DNA of 64,000 nt from Coenobita brevimanus. Lineage: Eukaryota > Arthropoda > Malacostraca > Decapoda > Coenobitidae. The notes beneath the pieces are model-generated. The model was given only the letters and a program-made list of their open reading frames with translations, ran no database searches and was not told the origin of the DNA. This document shows positions 34,255-47,816 of this stretch, in pieces (position 1 is the stretch's first letter; every line of letters starts with the position of its first letter). The position numbers were made by a program, and so were the translations under genes. The stretch spans positions 6,019,033-6,083,032 of the forward strand of contig CM064697.1 of assembly GCA_032717465.1 (NCBI GenBank). Reading direction: 5' to 3'.

Positions 34255-34430
34255 GGTAGGGGCTTAAGGCTAGGCTATCGTAGTCCAATACAATTATGGA
34301 AACATGACCAGCCTACTTGTCTTGGTGGCATTGAGTGATAGACAAACCTCCAGTCACCTCTTGCAGATCGACCCTGTGTGAAGGTCGTTGCGACTGGGAT
34401 ACTATAACCACTGAGCCACCAGGCTTTGTC
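34255..34430 (-). mobile_element. tRNA-derived SINE-like element
   Basis: On the minus strand, CCTGGTGGCTCAGTGGTTAT reads like a tRNA 5' end with an A box TGGCTCAGTGG matching the consensus (complement of 34408-34418). About 33 bp downstream, AGGGTCGATCTG (complement of 34364-34375) resembles a B box, close to canonical tRNA spacing. It is followed on the minus strand by a non-coding body. The distal end is uncertain. Confidence 0.65.
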
Positions 34431-34539
34431 GTGTAAATAAAAATGCTCCCCCAGTCTCTACCCTGAGCCATCTTAACGCAGGGGTTGGCTCTATCAACAA
34501 CTGCAGTGTTATAATTGATCCCCCACCCCCTCCCCCGAC

Positions 34540-34665
34540 CGTGTGCGCAGTGCCTTTGATTAAGCCACCAGTGATCTTTGCAAAACCACTAATTACACCG
34601 ATTAAAAAGAGGAGCGGGCATTAAAAGTGGATTAACAGTCCCTCAACGCAATGCCTTTGATCTGC
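34540..34665. promoter_or_regulatory. Candidate regulatory element, weak
   Basis: TGCCTTTGAT occurs at 34551-34560 and again at 34652-34661, each containing the TCF/LEF core CTTTGAT. Between them are CTTTGCAAAACCAC, CACTAATTACACC and GGATTAACAG, possible Runx and homeodomain sites. The stretch is non-repetitive and bounded by low-complexity sequence. Short motifs occur by chance, so this is only a candidate. Confidence 0.2.
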
Positions 34666-35730
34666 CTGTCTGTGTTGATCTCTCTATTGCCCTCTGCTTC
34701 TCGGCCTCTGCTGTCGTTTCGGTCTTGTTTGGTCGGTCTGTCACTCCTCTCACTTTCTCCTTTGTTTTTACGGATCTGATTCCTCTGTTTGTATTCCTTC
34801 CTTTTAGTGTACGTTCTGTCTTCATTCTTTATTTTTATTGCTTTCATTCTCTCTTTTGTATCCCTTTTCCATTGCACATTGCACCCCTCAGTCACTCGTT
34901 CCTTCTCTTTTTCATTTGTTTTTATTATTTAATTCCTTTCTTCTATTCCGTATTTATGTTGCACGTTTACCTCTAATGTAACTACTTCTCTCTTTCTCCT
35001 TTGGAATTATTTTCATTCTTCCCTTTTGTTTCCCTTTGTGTTTCCCTTTATTCTCTTTGAATCCAACAAAACTTTAGATGTCCCTTTGTCTTCATCTTTA
35101 TTTTATTCCCATTTTTGCTCCCTCTTTGTTTAAAGTTCCACCCGCGGTGTTCATCGTTCTTGATCTGTCCATTTATACGCCTCCTTTTTAGGTTCCTTTT
35201 ACCCTCTCCAGTATCTCCTCTGCCCCATTTCTCGTGTTTTTCATTGTCGTCTTTCTCTAAATAATTTTATTCAAGCTTCCCTTTCTCATTTCCGCTCAGC
35301 TTCTCTCCCTTTTCCTCCTTGTACCTCTTCATTTTCTTAACATCATTTCCCTTTGCATCAGCCTCGTTTTTCCCGTTCTCCTTGATTTCTCTTTCCCATT
35401 CCCCCTTCTTAACCTCTCATTACCTTTTCCCTGTGAGCTTCTCTCTTTCCCTCTTGACCTTTCTCTCTTTTCCCTCAGTCTCTCTCTCCTTTCTCTCGTA
35501 ACGTCTTTCTTCACGTTCCCTTTTAATTCCTCTTTCGCTTTTCCTTCTTCCCCTCTTTTTTTTCCCCTTCGCACGTAAAGTCTTTCCCTTTTCCGTGTTA
35601 ATCTTGCGTAGTCGTCCAGTCTTCCTCTCCCTCTCCTCTCCTCTCGTCTCCCCTACCCTCCTCCTTTTCCTTTCACGCACCCTCTACCTTTCCTCCTTGA
35701 CCTCCCCCTCACTCGTCGCCCTTGTCACTC
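34666..35730. other. Pyrimidine-rich block
   Basis: About 1 kb of T+C-rich + strand. TTTCCCTTTG, CTTCATTCTTTATTTT and TTTTTATTGC words recur near 34820-35110, suggesting decayed tandem units. Arg/Glu/Lys-rich minus frames and Ser/Leu/Phe-rich plus frames are compositional. Confidence 0.6.
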
Positions 35731-36556
35731 TTGCTGTCGTCACGGGTACATTAACGTCCACCTGTGTTGCACTCGTCCTAGTTACCTGCCCTGGTGGTGT
35801 GTTTGGGGCGGTGCAGGGTGTCGGGGCTAATTGGATGAGTTATTTGTGAGCGTAAACGAAAATAGGATGTGCAGTGTTAAAAGGGTGATTTGTGCTTGGT
35901 GAGGTGTGACGAATTAGACTATTAACCATGGAGAATTCGTAACCAATATATCTCAGACTAAGACCACATGCAAATCATTTTCAAAGATGTTTTTTTTTTC
36001 TTTTAATAATATGGTCATACTCGTATTGCTCACCTTTATTGATCATAATAGCCCCCCTGCCTCGCTGTGTTTGACAAGCCCTGGCCTGCATACCCGGGCC
36101 CCCCTCCCCAGTCCCCCTCAGCCTCATGTGTTCTTGGCCAAATAGGGAGGACAGTCCTGCATCGGCAATATCAGGCCCTTACAGCCTTGCATGAGCCTGT
36201 CACAGAGCTTGATGATGGTTATTTATCCCGACAGAGACGACATCACTGCTAACAAAAGATTATCAGTGATGTGGCCAAGCTGGAGAATTACAGATAATGA
36301 TGGCACTCCGTATATGTGGCAGTAATTTATTGACACTCAAAATATCAAGACATCAGTATTGCTGATTACTGTATGTGGAATTATCGTTTATAATTGTTGA
36401 GGAGAAAAGTCGTTGCAGTCTTGAAAGTATATCCTTAACTTGTAAGGGAACAGGAAGCCACTACTAAGCTGAATAAAATTATATGACGGAAGTAAGAATA
36501 AAGTAGCAGAGATTACTCACGTTCTGAAAAAAATAAGGAAAACTCCCGGAGCGGTT
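35731..36556. other. Mixed non-coding region
   Basis: Unique sequence. The frame at 36067-36252 (Pro-rich start, then mixed) is not recognised and is short. No supported gene. Confidence 0.45.
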
Positions 36557-36569
36557 AGAGAGAGAGAGA

Positions 36570-36619
<50 letters not shown>
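36557..36619. repeat. (AG)31 microsatellite, one interruption
   Basis: AG run of about 63 bp broken once by a GG near 36572. Confidence 0.96.
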
Positions 36620-36622
<3 letters not shown>

Positions 36623-37370
36623 TGGAACGCAGAATAAATGGCATATACAGTATATCTTTCAAAATATGGGTAAATATTTGTAGAGTATGGACTAGTACTT
36701 TGCACTAATTCTGAATTCTTATATTATTCAAAATGTAATTTGTCGACATGTTAACAGTGAATATTTTCCTTTTAATTGATAATTATATTTGTACCAGTTT
36801 TACGGTGAATAAAAGAAAAAAAAAAGCTTTAACCTGACAACTCTTAACATCCTAACATCAAGTAGTAAACTGATTTAAGAGAGAGAGCTCTGAAATGGAG
36901 ACGGGTATGCGAAATTTGAAGAAGAAAATGCAGGATATGAGTTCTACTTTTGAGAGATTTTGTATTAATATCCGAGAGTATAAGCAATTGACAAAGGAGA
37001 TCTGATGAGCATCACGGTAAGTGTTGGAAGAGCTCAGTGACCATCAATAGTCACAGTTATTGATCAGGCAGAGTGATAAATAAGAGATGGTGTCAGTGAT
37101 AGAAGGAGGACACTTGTTCTGCTCTCTCTGCTGCCTCTTAGCTTACGTCACTCCACCTTATGCAGTCACCCGAGTTGCTGTCACCACCTCACATCACTGT
37201 TAAAACGTCGTCTCACTTACAGCCATTACCCGGTTTCTCCTGACTAGCCTTCGAGTCACCCCTCAGTCTCTCTGTGTACCCAACCCCCTCACGGCCGGAG
37301 TACCCCTAACACCCTCAGCCCCTTTTATAGACAACAATAGCCAGAACTTCAATCTTCGGCGCTCATTTTT
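36620..37370. other. Mixed non-coding region
   Basis: Unique sequence, becoming C-rich after 37110. No gene or element recognised. Confidence 0.45.
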
Positions 37371-38110
37371 TATCTGGTGCTCCCCTTCCTAACCTTCGCA
37401 TCCTTGCTGTCTCAGTCCCTTACATTCCCTTCACTTTTCGTCATTCATTATTCCTAATTTCCATCCTCGTTCCCTTTCATTGTCGCCAGTTTCCCCTCGT
37501 TCGTTTCTAACATCTTTACTCTTCCCTCATATTCTTACAACATTCCCTCTATACCCCCCTCCTCACTTATTTATTTATGTTTTTTTACGGCAACTCCACA
37601 CTTCCTTCGTTCTCGTTCAGCATTCTCACTCTTCTTCCTTGGTGCCTTCCAGCGTTTGTTCTCTCCACCCTCGCTCTGCCTACATCCTTACGATCCTCAT
37701 ATCCTTATTGATATCTCCCTTCCCTCCCCCCCACTCTTTAAATAACGTCACCTGTTTTCTGTCGCACTTAAATCCTTTTCCACCCTCTTCTTTACTGCTT
37801 AAATTTTCCTCCTCCTGTCTCCCACTTTCTTCTCAATTATGATCTCCAACTCATCCACTCCTCATTTAGCCTCTTTTCTCATCTCTTTTCATCCTCTTTT
37901 TTCCCTTTTCTATTCTGAATTGCCATCCTTCCCTGGTCCCCTTCCTCTTTTTACCGGTTTTGTTTTTCCATTTCGAAGTCCCTCCCTCCTCCCCCTCCTA
38001 TCTCTATCCCTCTTCTTGCCTTTTCCATTTCGATGTCCTTCCCTTCCCTTCTCTCTAACCCAGCTTTCGTGTCTACCAATTAGCGCTCAGTATCGTCCGT
38101 CTCAGTTTTG
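37371..38110. other. Pyrimidine-rich block
   Basis: C+T-rich + strand with overlapping Ser/Pro/Leu/Phe-rich frames. TTTCCATTTCGA recurs at about 37967 and 38024 with CTCCC spacers, a local degenerate duplication of about 57 bp. Confidence 0.6.
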
Positions 38111-39817
<1,707 letters not shown>

Positions 39818-40010
39818 AGTGGAGCTTCACCGACAACGCCCACACACGCGCCCATAAACAACCGAGAGACTGTTGGCTTCTGTCCTGTCTAAACACCTTC
39901 GTACCCACTATACTTTAGACCCTCCCCATCCTTCGCCCTGACCACCACCGCAGGTCCTGTTACCTCAGCCTTAAATACTGTAAATACCGAACCGACCGCG
40001 AACTGATCTC

Positions 40011-40310
40011 TTATTTACTCTTCATCCTCTCCCTCTTCTCACCTAACCTTAGTCTTCCCTCATTCACTGGCTTATCCATGTTTTAATTTTTACCTGTCCC
40101 ATGCTCATCCTCATTCATTTATCCCACATTTTCCCTCCCCCAGAGCATCTTTATTGGCTTAGTCCGCACCCACCTAAGTGTATCTTAAGCACTCATTCTA
40201 CGGTTTCTGTCCCCACCCATCTCCCTTGTTCACCCATTCCTCCTCATCTCACTCCCCTTATTCACTCATCTTCCAGCACTTTCATCAGTCATTCTTGAGC
40301 CCACAGTCAC
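40011..40310. other. C+T/A-rich block
   Basis: G-poor + strand with CCTCATTCA, CTCATC and CACCCA words. The frames that cross it are compositional. Confidence 0.5.
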
Positions 40311-40571
40311 ATGCATGGAAAATTCCTCAAAGGGAATGTTGTTATGTTTTTGGTTTTTGTTCGTTTCTACGTTTATTGCCACGGTTTCACGCCTTCCTTT
40401 CTGGTCCGATTGGCCTGACGCCTTTATTTCCGACAGATTGGCCTGAAAATTACTATGCTTATATCTAGGTCTGGTAACTTATAACACCTTTCGCAGATTT
40501 CTTATTCAGGTTTTTAAAATGACATTATTTAAAAAAAAAAAATGTAACAAGATGGACGCTTTAACTGCCAG

Positions 40572-40716
40572 AAGGTGGGCACGGAACCACTTGACGTCAA
40601 ATCAGACATCCCCCCTAAAGCTCCTGTTCTGCTAGGCTTCAACGGCGGTCATGTTAAGAGGCAAGTTCGATTGGAACGTGCCCTTTGTAGTCTCTCTGTT
40701 CTGTGCTTCTTTGAAG
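40572..40716 (+). other. Possible isolated exon, weak
   Basis: A frame is open from 40548 through 40716 and continues to a strong donor-like string, TTTGAAG/GTGAGT (GT at 40717-40718). A CAG precedes 40572 but lacks a good pyrimidine tract. The peptide is non-repetitive (it contains VLLGFNGGHVKRQ) yet matches no family I know. Neighbouring sequence holds no other exon-like pieces, so chance is the leading explanation. Confidence 0.15.
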
Positions 40717-40799
40717 GTGAGTTACAAATACGAACAAATACATGTATTTTTATATATGAAGCAAACTTTAGGAAATGATATTCATGTGGTCGTAAATGC

Positions 40800-42127
40800 T
40801 GCCCCTCTTGCTTAATCTTTGCCACTCATTTCCCTAACTCACTGAATCCTTGTCACTCTTCCTTCACTCATATCCCCTCTTCCCTCGCACTCCTTACTGC
40901 TGAAAAGACACGAACTCTAAAATTTAGTGTATCTTGCACAGCGTCGTACAGTCCTACCCCTGCCTACTTCCTTGGAAACTCGTATTCCTTTTTACGCACC
41001 ATAACTCACACCCTTCAACCATAAAATTCCCTCCCATATAGTGCCTCCTCTCATATATTTTCTCACCAGTGCCTTAGTTTACTCTTCGTCTCATTTACTT
41101 GTCTCCAACACTTCATTGCAACAGTCGCTTCGTCCTCTTTTATGCTTTCACTCTTTTCAGTGTCTTTCACATAGTTTCATCCATTCTTCCTACATAATTC
41201 GTCTTGACTTTCCCCTTCTTTTTATTCTCTCACCTTCCTATTTTTTCGTCCTCCTATCTTCTTCCATTTTTCCCCTGTAGTTCTTCATAATTCAATCCTC
41301 CTCATGTCGTATTTTTTCACTCTTCAGTTATCTCGATGGTTTTACTCACTGTTCTCGGCTTGTCAACCTTTTCACTCTTCCTCTGGGTCATCGTTACTGT
41401 TCCATACCTTTTCACCTCACCTTTGCCTTTCATCTTATCCACCGTAATTCCTTCCACACATTACATTCTTTCTGTCTGCTTCAGCCACCATATTTGTCAC
41501 ACTACTCTTTTTTTCCCCTAATCATTTCTCCATCTTTACTTTCCTCTATTTTCTCCCGACTCCCAGTTCTCTCCTTTTCTCTCTCCGTTCCGTTGTCATC
41601 CACTTTACCGTTCGTTTTCTCCCTCTTCTACTTTCCCATTCTCCTCTTTTCCCCTCCCTACTCCAGGCTTTTCTCTTCGTATCCCTTTTACCCCTTCTTC
41701 TTCTTCCACTTTCACTTGTCCTTACTTCCCACCATTACATCATAGTTCCGTCTACTTCTGTTCTTCATTTTTCTACTCTCCAGTCTCTTTCCCCATCCTA
41801 GCATTCCTCCTTCCTTTCATCCCACCTCTGTTTCACAGACTCAGCACTCCCATTCTCACTCTCTTTACTCTTAATTCTACCCACCACATATACCCACCCA
41901 CCGCGCTGAGGGCGTCTTTAATTCACTGTCCACAATGCTTAACTAAACTACAGTTGCCCGGAGTAAAAACATCGCCCGGACCATTTAAATACAGGGAACA
42001 CTAAGTCACCGTCCCGAGAACCATGAATAATGTTAAGTGAGGCGACCAACCCATGGATATCACTCTCCACCCCCTCCCCCCACTCTTCACTCCCCCCCCC
42101 CATTCTTTACTCTTCCCACTCCCCTCC
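40800..42127. other. Pyrimidine-rich block
   Basis: About 1.3 kb of C+T-rich + strand with Ser/Leu/Phe/Pro-rich frames in several phases. The words TTCACTC and CTCACC recur loosely. A short mixed interval at 41930-42050 has no recognisable feature. Confidence 0.6.
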
Positions 42128-42430
42128 TTCTTCCTTTGATCTTCTGTCTGTCCCTCCCTATTTCTGTCAGCGTTTTCCTGTTCACATCCTCTTGTCTGTC
42201 GTCCCTCTTCATCCTGTGTCGTCCTACACTCCTTCACATGACATTTTATCATCATCCTCTGTCTCTCCCCTCCCCTTCTCTTTCTGCTCTAGTCTTACAG
42301 CATGTCAGTCCCTCCCTATTTCTGTCAGTCCTCTCTTCTTCACATCCTCTCGTCTACCGGCTCTCCTTAACATCAGTCCTCCCACCCTCCTTCACTTGAC
42401 ATTTATCATCGTCCTATGTCCTCCTTGACC
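42128..42430. repeat. 158-bp tandem duplication
   Basis: TCCCTCCCTATTTCTGTCAG occurs at 42151 and 42309. Both copies continue in order through TTCACATCCTCT-GTCT, a CTCTTCAT/CTCCTTAACAT segment, CTCCTTCAC-TGACATTT and TATCATC-TCCT. The copies differ by scattered substitutions and small indels. Confidence 0.9.
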
Positions 42431-42656
42431 CTTCTTTTTATCATCCTCTGTCTCCCCACGCTCCTTCCTTTATTGCTTCTCTCCTCCACTTCTCACTTCT
42501 TATGACCCAGACAGACTCTCCTCCTCCCTCCTCCTCCAGGTCCCCTCGTTTTCGCCTACTTTGTCTCCTTTCACACCTAGTTACTCCTCGAATAGCTACA
42601 TTTCTTTACTAACGGTTGTGTGCAGTCCTGCCTTTTCTTCATTAAAGTTCCATATG

Positions 42657-43025
42657 TTTTTTTTTTTTTTTTTTTTTTTTTTTAATGTGTCTGACACTGG
42701 GCAAAGGCTGCAGGGCCTATTTCTCGGGGGCAGTGACCCATTCCGAGGCCCAGTAGTCCTCCTACATCTCCACATGTCACCACTTCGGCGCTAACACCCA
42801 CCTTCCATATTGAATACATGCTAGGGCTGTCTCATACAGGACTGGTGTATTGGTATTAGCGGGGGTGTTTTTACGACATGTCGGCGGGTCATCTGGTAGA
42901 TCAGGAAAGTCTGCTTTTAGGAAATTCAAATCCTTAAACTGTTCCCTGCCCCAGCCGGGATTCGATCCTGGGTCCATTAGGACTGCAGGCCGCCTCTCTA
43001 CCGATTCAGCCACCGCCTCCCCCAA
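42657..43025 (-). mobile_element. tRNA-derived SINE with poly-A tail
   Basis: On the minus strand the element begins GGAGGCGGTGGCTGAATCGG with a tRNA-like A box (complement of 43001-43012). It has a well-preserved B box, GGATCGAATCCC (complement of 42957-42968), one mismatch from GGTTCGANTCC, continues for about 270 bp and ends in a poly-A tail (T27 on +, 42657-42683). The minus frame at 42777-43058 reads across it, including a SNPGWG peptide that is simply the translated B box, so it is not a gene. This is the best-preserved retroposon in the window. Confidence 0.85.
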
Positions 43026-45160
43026 ACCTTGTATGTACTTTCCCTTGTATATTTTCATGCCTCTTCCATTACACGTATTTTCTCTTCGGAATTGTCATGC
43101 TTCTTTCATGCATAATACGTCCAAATTTGGTGTTTCCTTCGGACTTGGGTTGTTTCATGAGTTCTTAGTTTCTTCATCTGATTCCTCTTGTCTCGTTTTT
43201 TCAGTCTGATATTTCCACCTTGACTCATACTTCCTCCTGAATCCATTCTTTTGCATATTTTCCTCCAGTTATTTTTTTTCCTTCTCCATACTTTTCATCT
43301 AATTCCTTATTGCGTTTTTTCCTTCCTTCACATTTCATCCATGGAAATTCTTCCTGTCTTGTTTCTTCAGTTTTGTTTGTGTCTTACTTTTTGCTTCCTC
43401 CATGTGGATGTTTCTTATCTGGTTCTCTTCTTCAGTCATATGTTTCCTCCTCGTCCAGCATCATTTTCCTCTCCATTCTTCCCTGAGACGTGTTGTTCCC
43501 TGGCATCCAGTGTGTAAATCCCAGCTAGCGGTGCAGGTGTGACAGGGAGCCAGACAAGCGCACAGGTGATGGCTGAGATACCGCCACCTGACAAGCTCGA
43601 CCACAGGGCTTGAGGAACCACACCAAGAACACACATAAAACACAATACTTAGCGTCTACAGCACCTGATATGCTCACTGAAGGTGTCTTACAAGATCACG
43701 TAGCAGATATATTTTTGTTCTTCGAATTTTTCTTCTGTTCCCAGTGTTCACTCTTTGACTTAAATAATGTAGGATGCTGCCATTTATAAAATTCTACTAT
43801 GAAATGAATCTTCAGATAAATAATAGCATTGCTGTCGGCAGTTCAGTAAGCGCTCAGATTTCAGCAGGTGGACAGGTATTAATTTCATCCTCAATAAGAC
43901 CTAAAAGTCATCGGAGAAATTCAGAGATAGAAACTTGATATGGTTAGCTTTCCTGAGAGGGCATTTGCAGTGAGATGCCTGTGGGATTTTTGTGAGGTCC
44001 ATACTTTTTAAAACTATGCGTCCGTATTCTTACACTCCGACGTATATTAGCTTTTGAAGGCTTCAGTACTGGTATCGATACGAGGCAAAAGTTATGCTTG
44101 AGGATTTAACCATACCAACCTGGGACATCTTTTTTCCCTTTGATCCGTGAGGTCTTACAGCTTTGCCACAAATCTGTCCACCCTGTACATTATTTACAAG
44201 GAAAATTCAGTTAGGATCATACTCAGGCCTATACAGGTAGTGGGAGCGTTATTTTTTCATATCATTGAAGGAAGATCAGGTAGAACCATAATCGAAAGAA
44301 ATAGCACTAATCTAATAACTGTGTGTTCCTTTCTAAAGCTTTTAAACGCACGTTGGGTGCTGTTGCGTGCACCGACAATCGAGTCACTTCGTGTTGTGGT
44401 AGAGGTCAGAGTAATAATAAGAGCTCTAGAATTTTTCCAAAAGTTTCCCGTGCAGACTTTTCTCGGCACTGAGTATGATCGTTGTATTTTTAGCTGCACT
44501 GTGACCCTTATCCTGTAAAAGTTTCTCTCTTTTGTGTCCCCCAATCTGTTCGTCTCCCACAGACTCCCATTCTCTCCTTGTTTTTCCACATTTTATTTTT
44601 TTCTCCTGCAGAGTCACTCTCGTCGTTGAAGGAGGTACTGATATGAATATTTGTGTTAATATGGTTAAATCTTGATACCCGTCTGGCAGGCAGAATGTTT
44701 ATGCTTACGCATGGAAAGTTTAGCAGCAAAAACGAAGTTTATTGTAAATCTTGTGTAAATAACTGTTCTCCTATGTATACTGAATCTAATGTAAAGTGGA
44801 AGTAGGTGCGTTTGCATGTGATACAAACTCCTCCATTCCCCCCCTCTACCTCAGGGCTCATTTCAAGCTCCAGCAGTGCAAAGTGTAAAGAAGATCATCT
44901 CGTTATAAAATTGTAGCTCCCTTTTCTTTACAGCGCGGAACGTGACGCTAATTGTGTTGTTGCGGTAGTTAGAGGAGACCATAAAACTACCACCATGACC
45001 CCCCACCCCTTCTCTCCAGCCATCCCGTCTTTCACCCCACCCCATTCTCCCTCACCCTCTCCCCCCCAGCATTCATTAGCCGCATGGGAGATTTATCCAC
45101 GAGTTGGCTACGGTTGTGTGTCTTGGTTTTCTTACAGCGGGAAGTTGTAGGCACAAGAAA
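43026..45160. other. T-rich then mixed non-coding region
   Basis: 43026-43500 is T+C-rich. 43500-44820 is mixed. At 44147-44518 (plus) and 44257-44589 (minus) there are overlapping open frames of mixed composition in opposite orientation; neither is recognised and both cannot be coding. 44820-45070 is C-rich on +. No gene supported. Confidence 0.45.
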
Positions 45161-47140
45161 GACGGTCTCACTTGGTGCATTATCTCCCTCCTACCTCGCT
45201 CTTGCTCTCTTAACTTTTGGTCTGTCTGTATTTATGACAGTCTAGACTAGTGCATTTAGTATGTGTGTATTTTATGTTGTTATACACGCTTGATTTCAGC
45301 AATTTGTGTGCATTTTATTTTTAAAGTAACATCACAAAGGTGTTACTGTGCAGATAGTTGAGGAGACAACAGCGTGAATGAAATCTCAAGTTACAAGCGA
45401 GCATGAGAAGGACATTAATTTTTTATGAGAGTTCGTGTGAAGGAAGGTGAAGAGGAGGGTCAAGCGGGACTGGTGGAGGGCAGGGGGCAAGTGTGCTCCA
45501 GGTGACGTGTGTCGCGGTCCTTCTTCTCTGGCCCCTAAAATAACATCTGATCCGGGGTTCTCAAACAAACATTCCCTCCCATCTGTCTCGTTCCTCGCTG
45601 CTGCGTCCATTTTCATCTCTTCATCTCTGGCGTGTCACTCACATCCTGACATATCACTCGCCCCTACAACCGTCACTGACTTGGTCGTCATTCACTTCTG
45701 CTTTGCTTCGTGTGTATATCCATGTCATGTCACTCAGGCGTTCCCTGCTTGATGCTGAGCCCATGTCGTGCTTCACTTTCTTTTGAACCCATGCCTGATC
45801 CAATAAACCAACCACGACCCTGTCTTGTTTTCACCCTTCAGTTCGTCATGCTTGTACGTATCCCATTCTAGGAAATTAGCCCTTTTATGCTTTCTGCGCA
45901 CAAACCCTTTACTTCTCCCTTTTTAGCCCTATTCTTCATCACGCTGAAATAAACCCTTTTGTTACACCTTTGTACAGTAGCTATGATATATTTCAGAGGC
46001 GATAAGATCTGTAGTCAAACGAGGTACAAAGGGTTTGAGGATGGGATGGATGAGGGTGGGGTCATGCCTTGCTGTCCTTGTCTTTGCCGCATTGAATAAT
46101 TACCTTAGTCCTAACCTACCCTGCAACAAACAAGAGCGAATGGACCAAGACATCTGCTGTCGTTTGCTTTCTTTGGTAGTAATTTATATATCCTGTAAAA
46201 TTTTGATAAAAGATATATGTTAGGTGTGTATTCTGGGAAATAATTCTCAAGAATATGAATTATGTTTATGACGTTTGTCGATTGAAATAAGGCTTCTGAC
46301 TTGATATTCCGTTTATGCTTAAACAGACCACAGAATAATATACTTCTGAACTATACAGCCGTTTGGAGGTTTGTCAAAACGTTGTTTTATTATCAGAATG
46401 CAAATGAAATGCGTCGGTGAAGGCTTTTATTTTACTGCTGAGTTCAGTCTGAGCAGCAGCACTGTAGTCCCATGGTTGTGTAATCGAATCAGACGATGGC
46501 AGCTCCACCACGGACGGTAGGATTTATTTTTCTCATTCTCATGACCAGGGGATCGTATTATTATTATTGACCAGTCCAAGACATCATACTATACCGGTAT
46601 AACCAGTACGTTTCCTTAACTTTCAGGGGGAGGCCTACCTAATATACAGCTACCTGTACTGGATGTATCCACACAGAAGAGCATTATAAAGAGCACGAGA
46701 GAATTATGTACGGTAGGATATGGGTGTAATCGAGTGGGCAATGTTTGATAGGCCATATTATCATAGGGAAGACGGTCTAGTAACAACTACTTAACTGCAC
46801 GTTTATTTGCAGGTTTGTACTTCCTCTTTCAGTGCTGTGTGTTGTGTATCAGTGCTGTGTTGTGTATCACATATGAATGATCGTAAGGATTATAAATACG
46901 TAGTAGTCTTCTGGAGAATTGTTTTGAGGAAGCAAACTGATTAAGTAGTTTGATGGTATTTTATCACATTTACAAGTACCGTATGTTTCACAAAAGAAAG
47001 TGGTAAATGTGTATTGTGGATAAAATTAAATGTTATGAATGTGGTCGGGTTCCATAAAATACTTACGGGACCGTAAAAAGTAACTCTCCTCCAAGGAGAC
47101 GCCATACACTGTTGAAAGTACAAAACTTCTGGCTAGTTGG
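45161..47140. other. Mixed non-coding region
   Basis: About 2 kb of unique sequence. A 20-bp tandem duplication (CAGTGCTGTGT..GTGTATC) lies at about 46830-46869. Small frames near 45386-45752 lie opposite each other and are not recognised. Confidence 0.45.
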
Positions 47141-47716
47141 CGGGACATTATGAGGGTAGTGGGAGGCACAGATACGTGATAAGGCGATGTAGGAGGAAGA
47201 CCTGGTAGGGGAGTTCAGTCAGAAGTAGACTAGGTTAGGAAAATTTTAGAAGGAGTAAAACTGCAGGATGAAGAAAGTGTGGTTGGGAGGGAAAACTACA
47301 GGACGTACGAGTAAAGTAAGAGGCAGAGATAAAGATGCTGAGGCTCAAAATTCCTGAATGGAGGAAGAAAAGGGAGGCAAAGTTATCCAGGGAGGAGAGG
47401 AGGCATAAGAGGACGGGGTGGGAATGGGTCAGGTAGACCTTGGACACGTGTAACAGGAGCGACCAGAGGAAGGGGGAGAACACTGAAGACAAGCCTGGGT
47501 CAGTGGGGTTAGATTAAAGTTAGGTGGTAGAAATTGGCTGCTAAGTGAAACAGAGGGTAGATCATTGGTAAGAGAGGGAAGGCTTAAAGGAGGAACACCG
47601 AGGAATACTTGTGAATTAGTGATCAGAGAAAAGAGGAAACACAGTGAGGAGAGGAGCCTGGGAAAAGGATACTCCAGCTTTAGGGAGAATATTAGGGTAA
47701 GGGAGGACGTGTCATA
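47141..47716. other. Purine-rich block
   Basis: G+A-rich + strand with GGAGGA, GGGAGG and AGGAG words. No well-defined repeat period. Minus frames are Ser/Leu/Phe-rich by composition. Confidence 0.5.
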
Positions 47717-47816
47717 CTAACCCTTTGATACCAACGTATTTCAGTCAACAAAATAAAATCGTCTAGTGTTAACTTAGGCAAATTTCCTGGATGTACACTT
47801 GTAGTAAAGAAAAAGT
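47717..47816. mobile_element. MITE-like element, single module
   Basis: Starts CTAACCCTTTGATACCAACG and ends GTAGTAAAGAAAAAGTTA, with an internal AAAATCGTCTAG motif shared with the copy at 20429. About 100 bp, consistent with one module of the two-part copies. Ends are diverged. Confidence 0.5.

Noticed and set aside
34340..34430. Functional tRNA gene on the minus strand
   Set aside because: I could not draw an acceptor stem or an intact T arm, and the B box is degenerate.
42777..43058. 93-residue protein on the minus strand
   Set aside because: It reads through a tRNA-derived SINE; the most protein-like part is the B-box region.
44147..44589. Gene at 44147-44518 plus or 44257-44589 minus
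   Set aside because: Opposing frames of equal quality overlap. Neither is recognisable, and frames of this length occur by chance in 64 kb.
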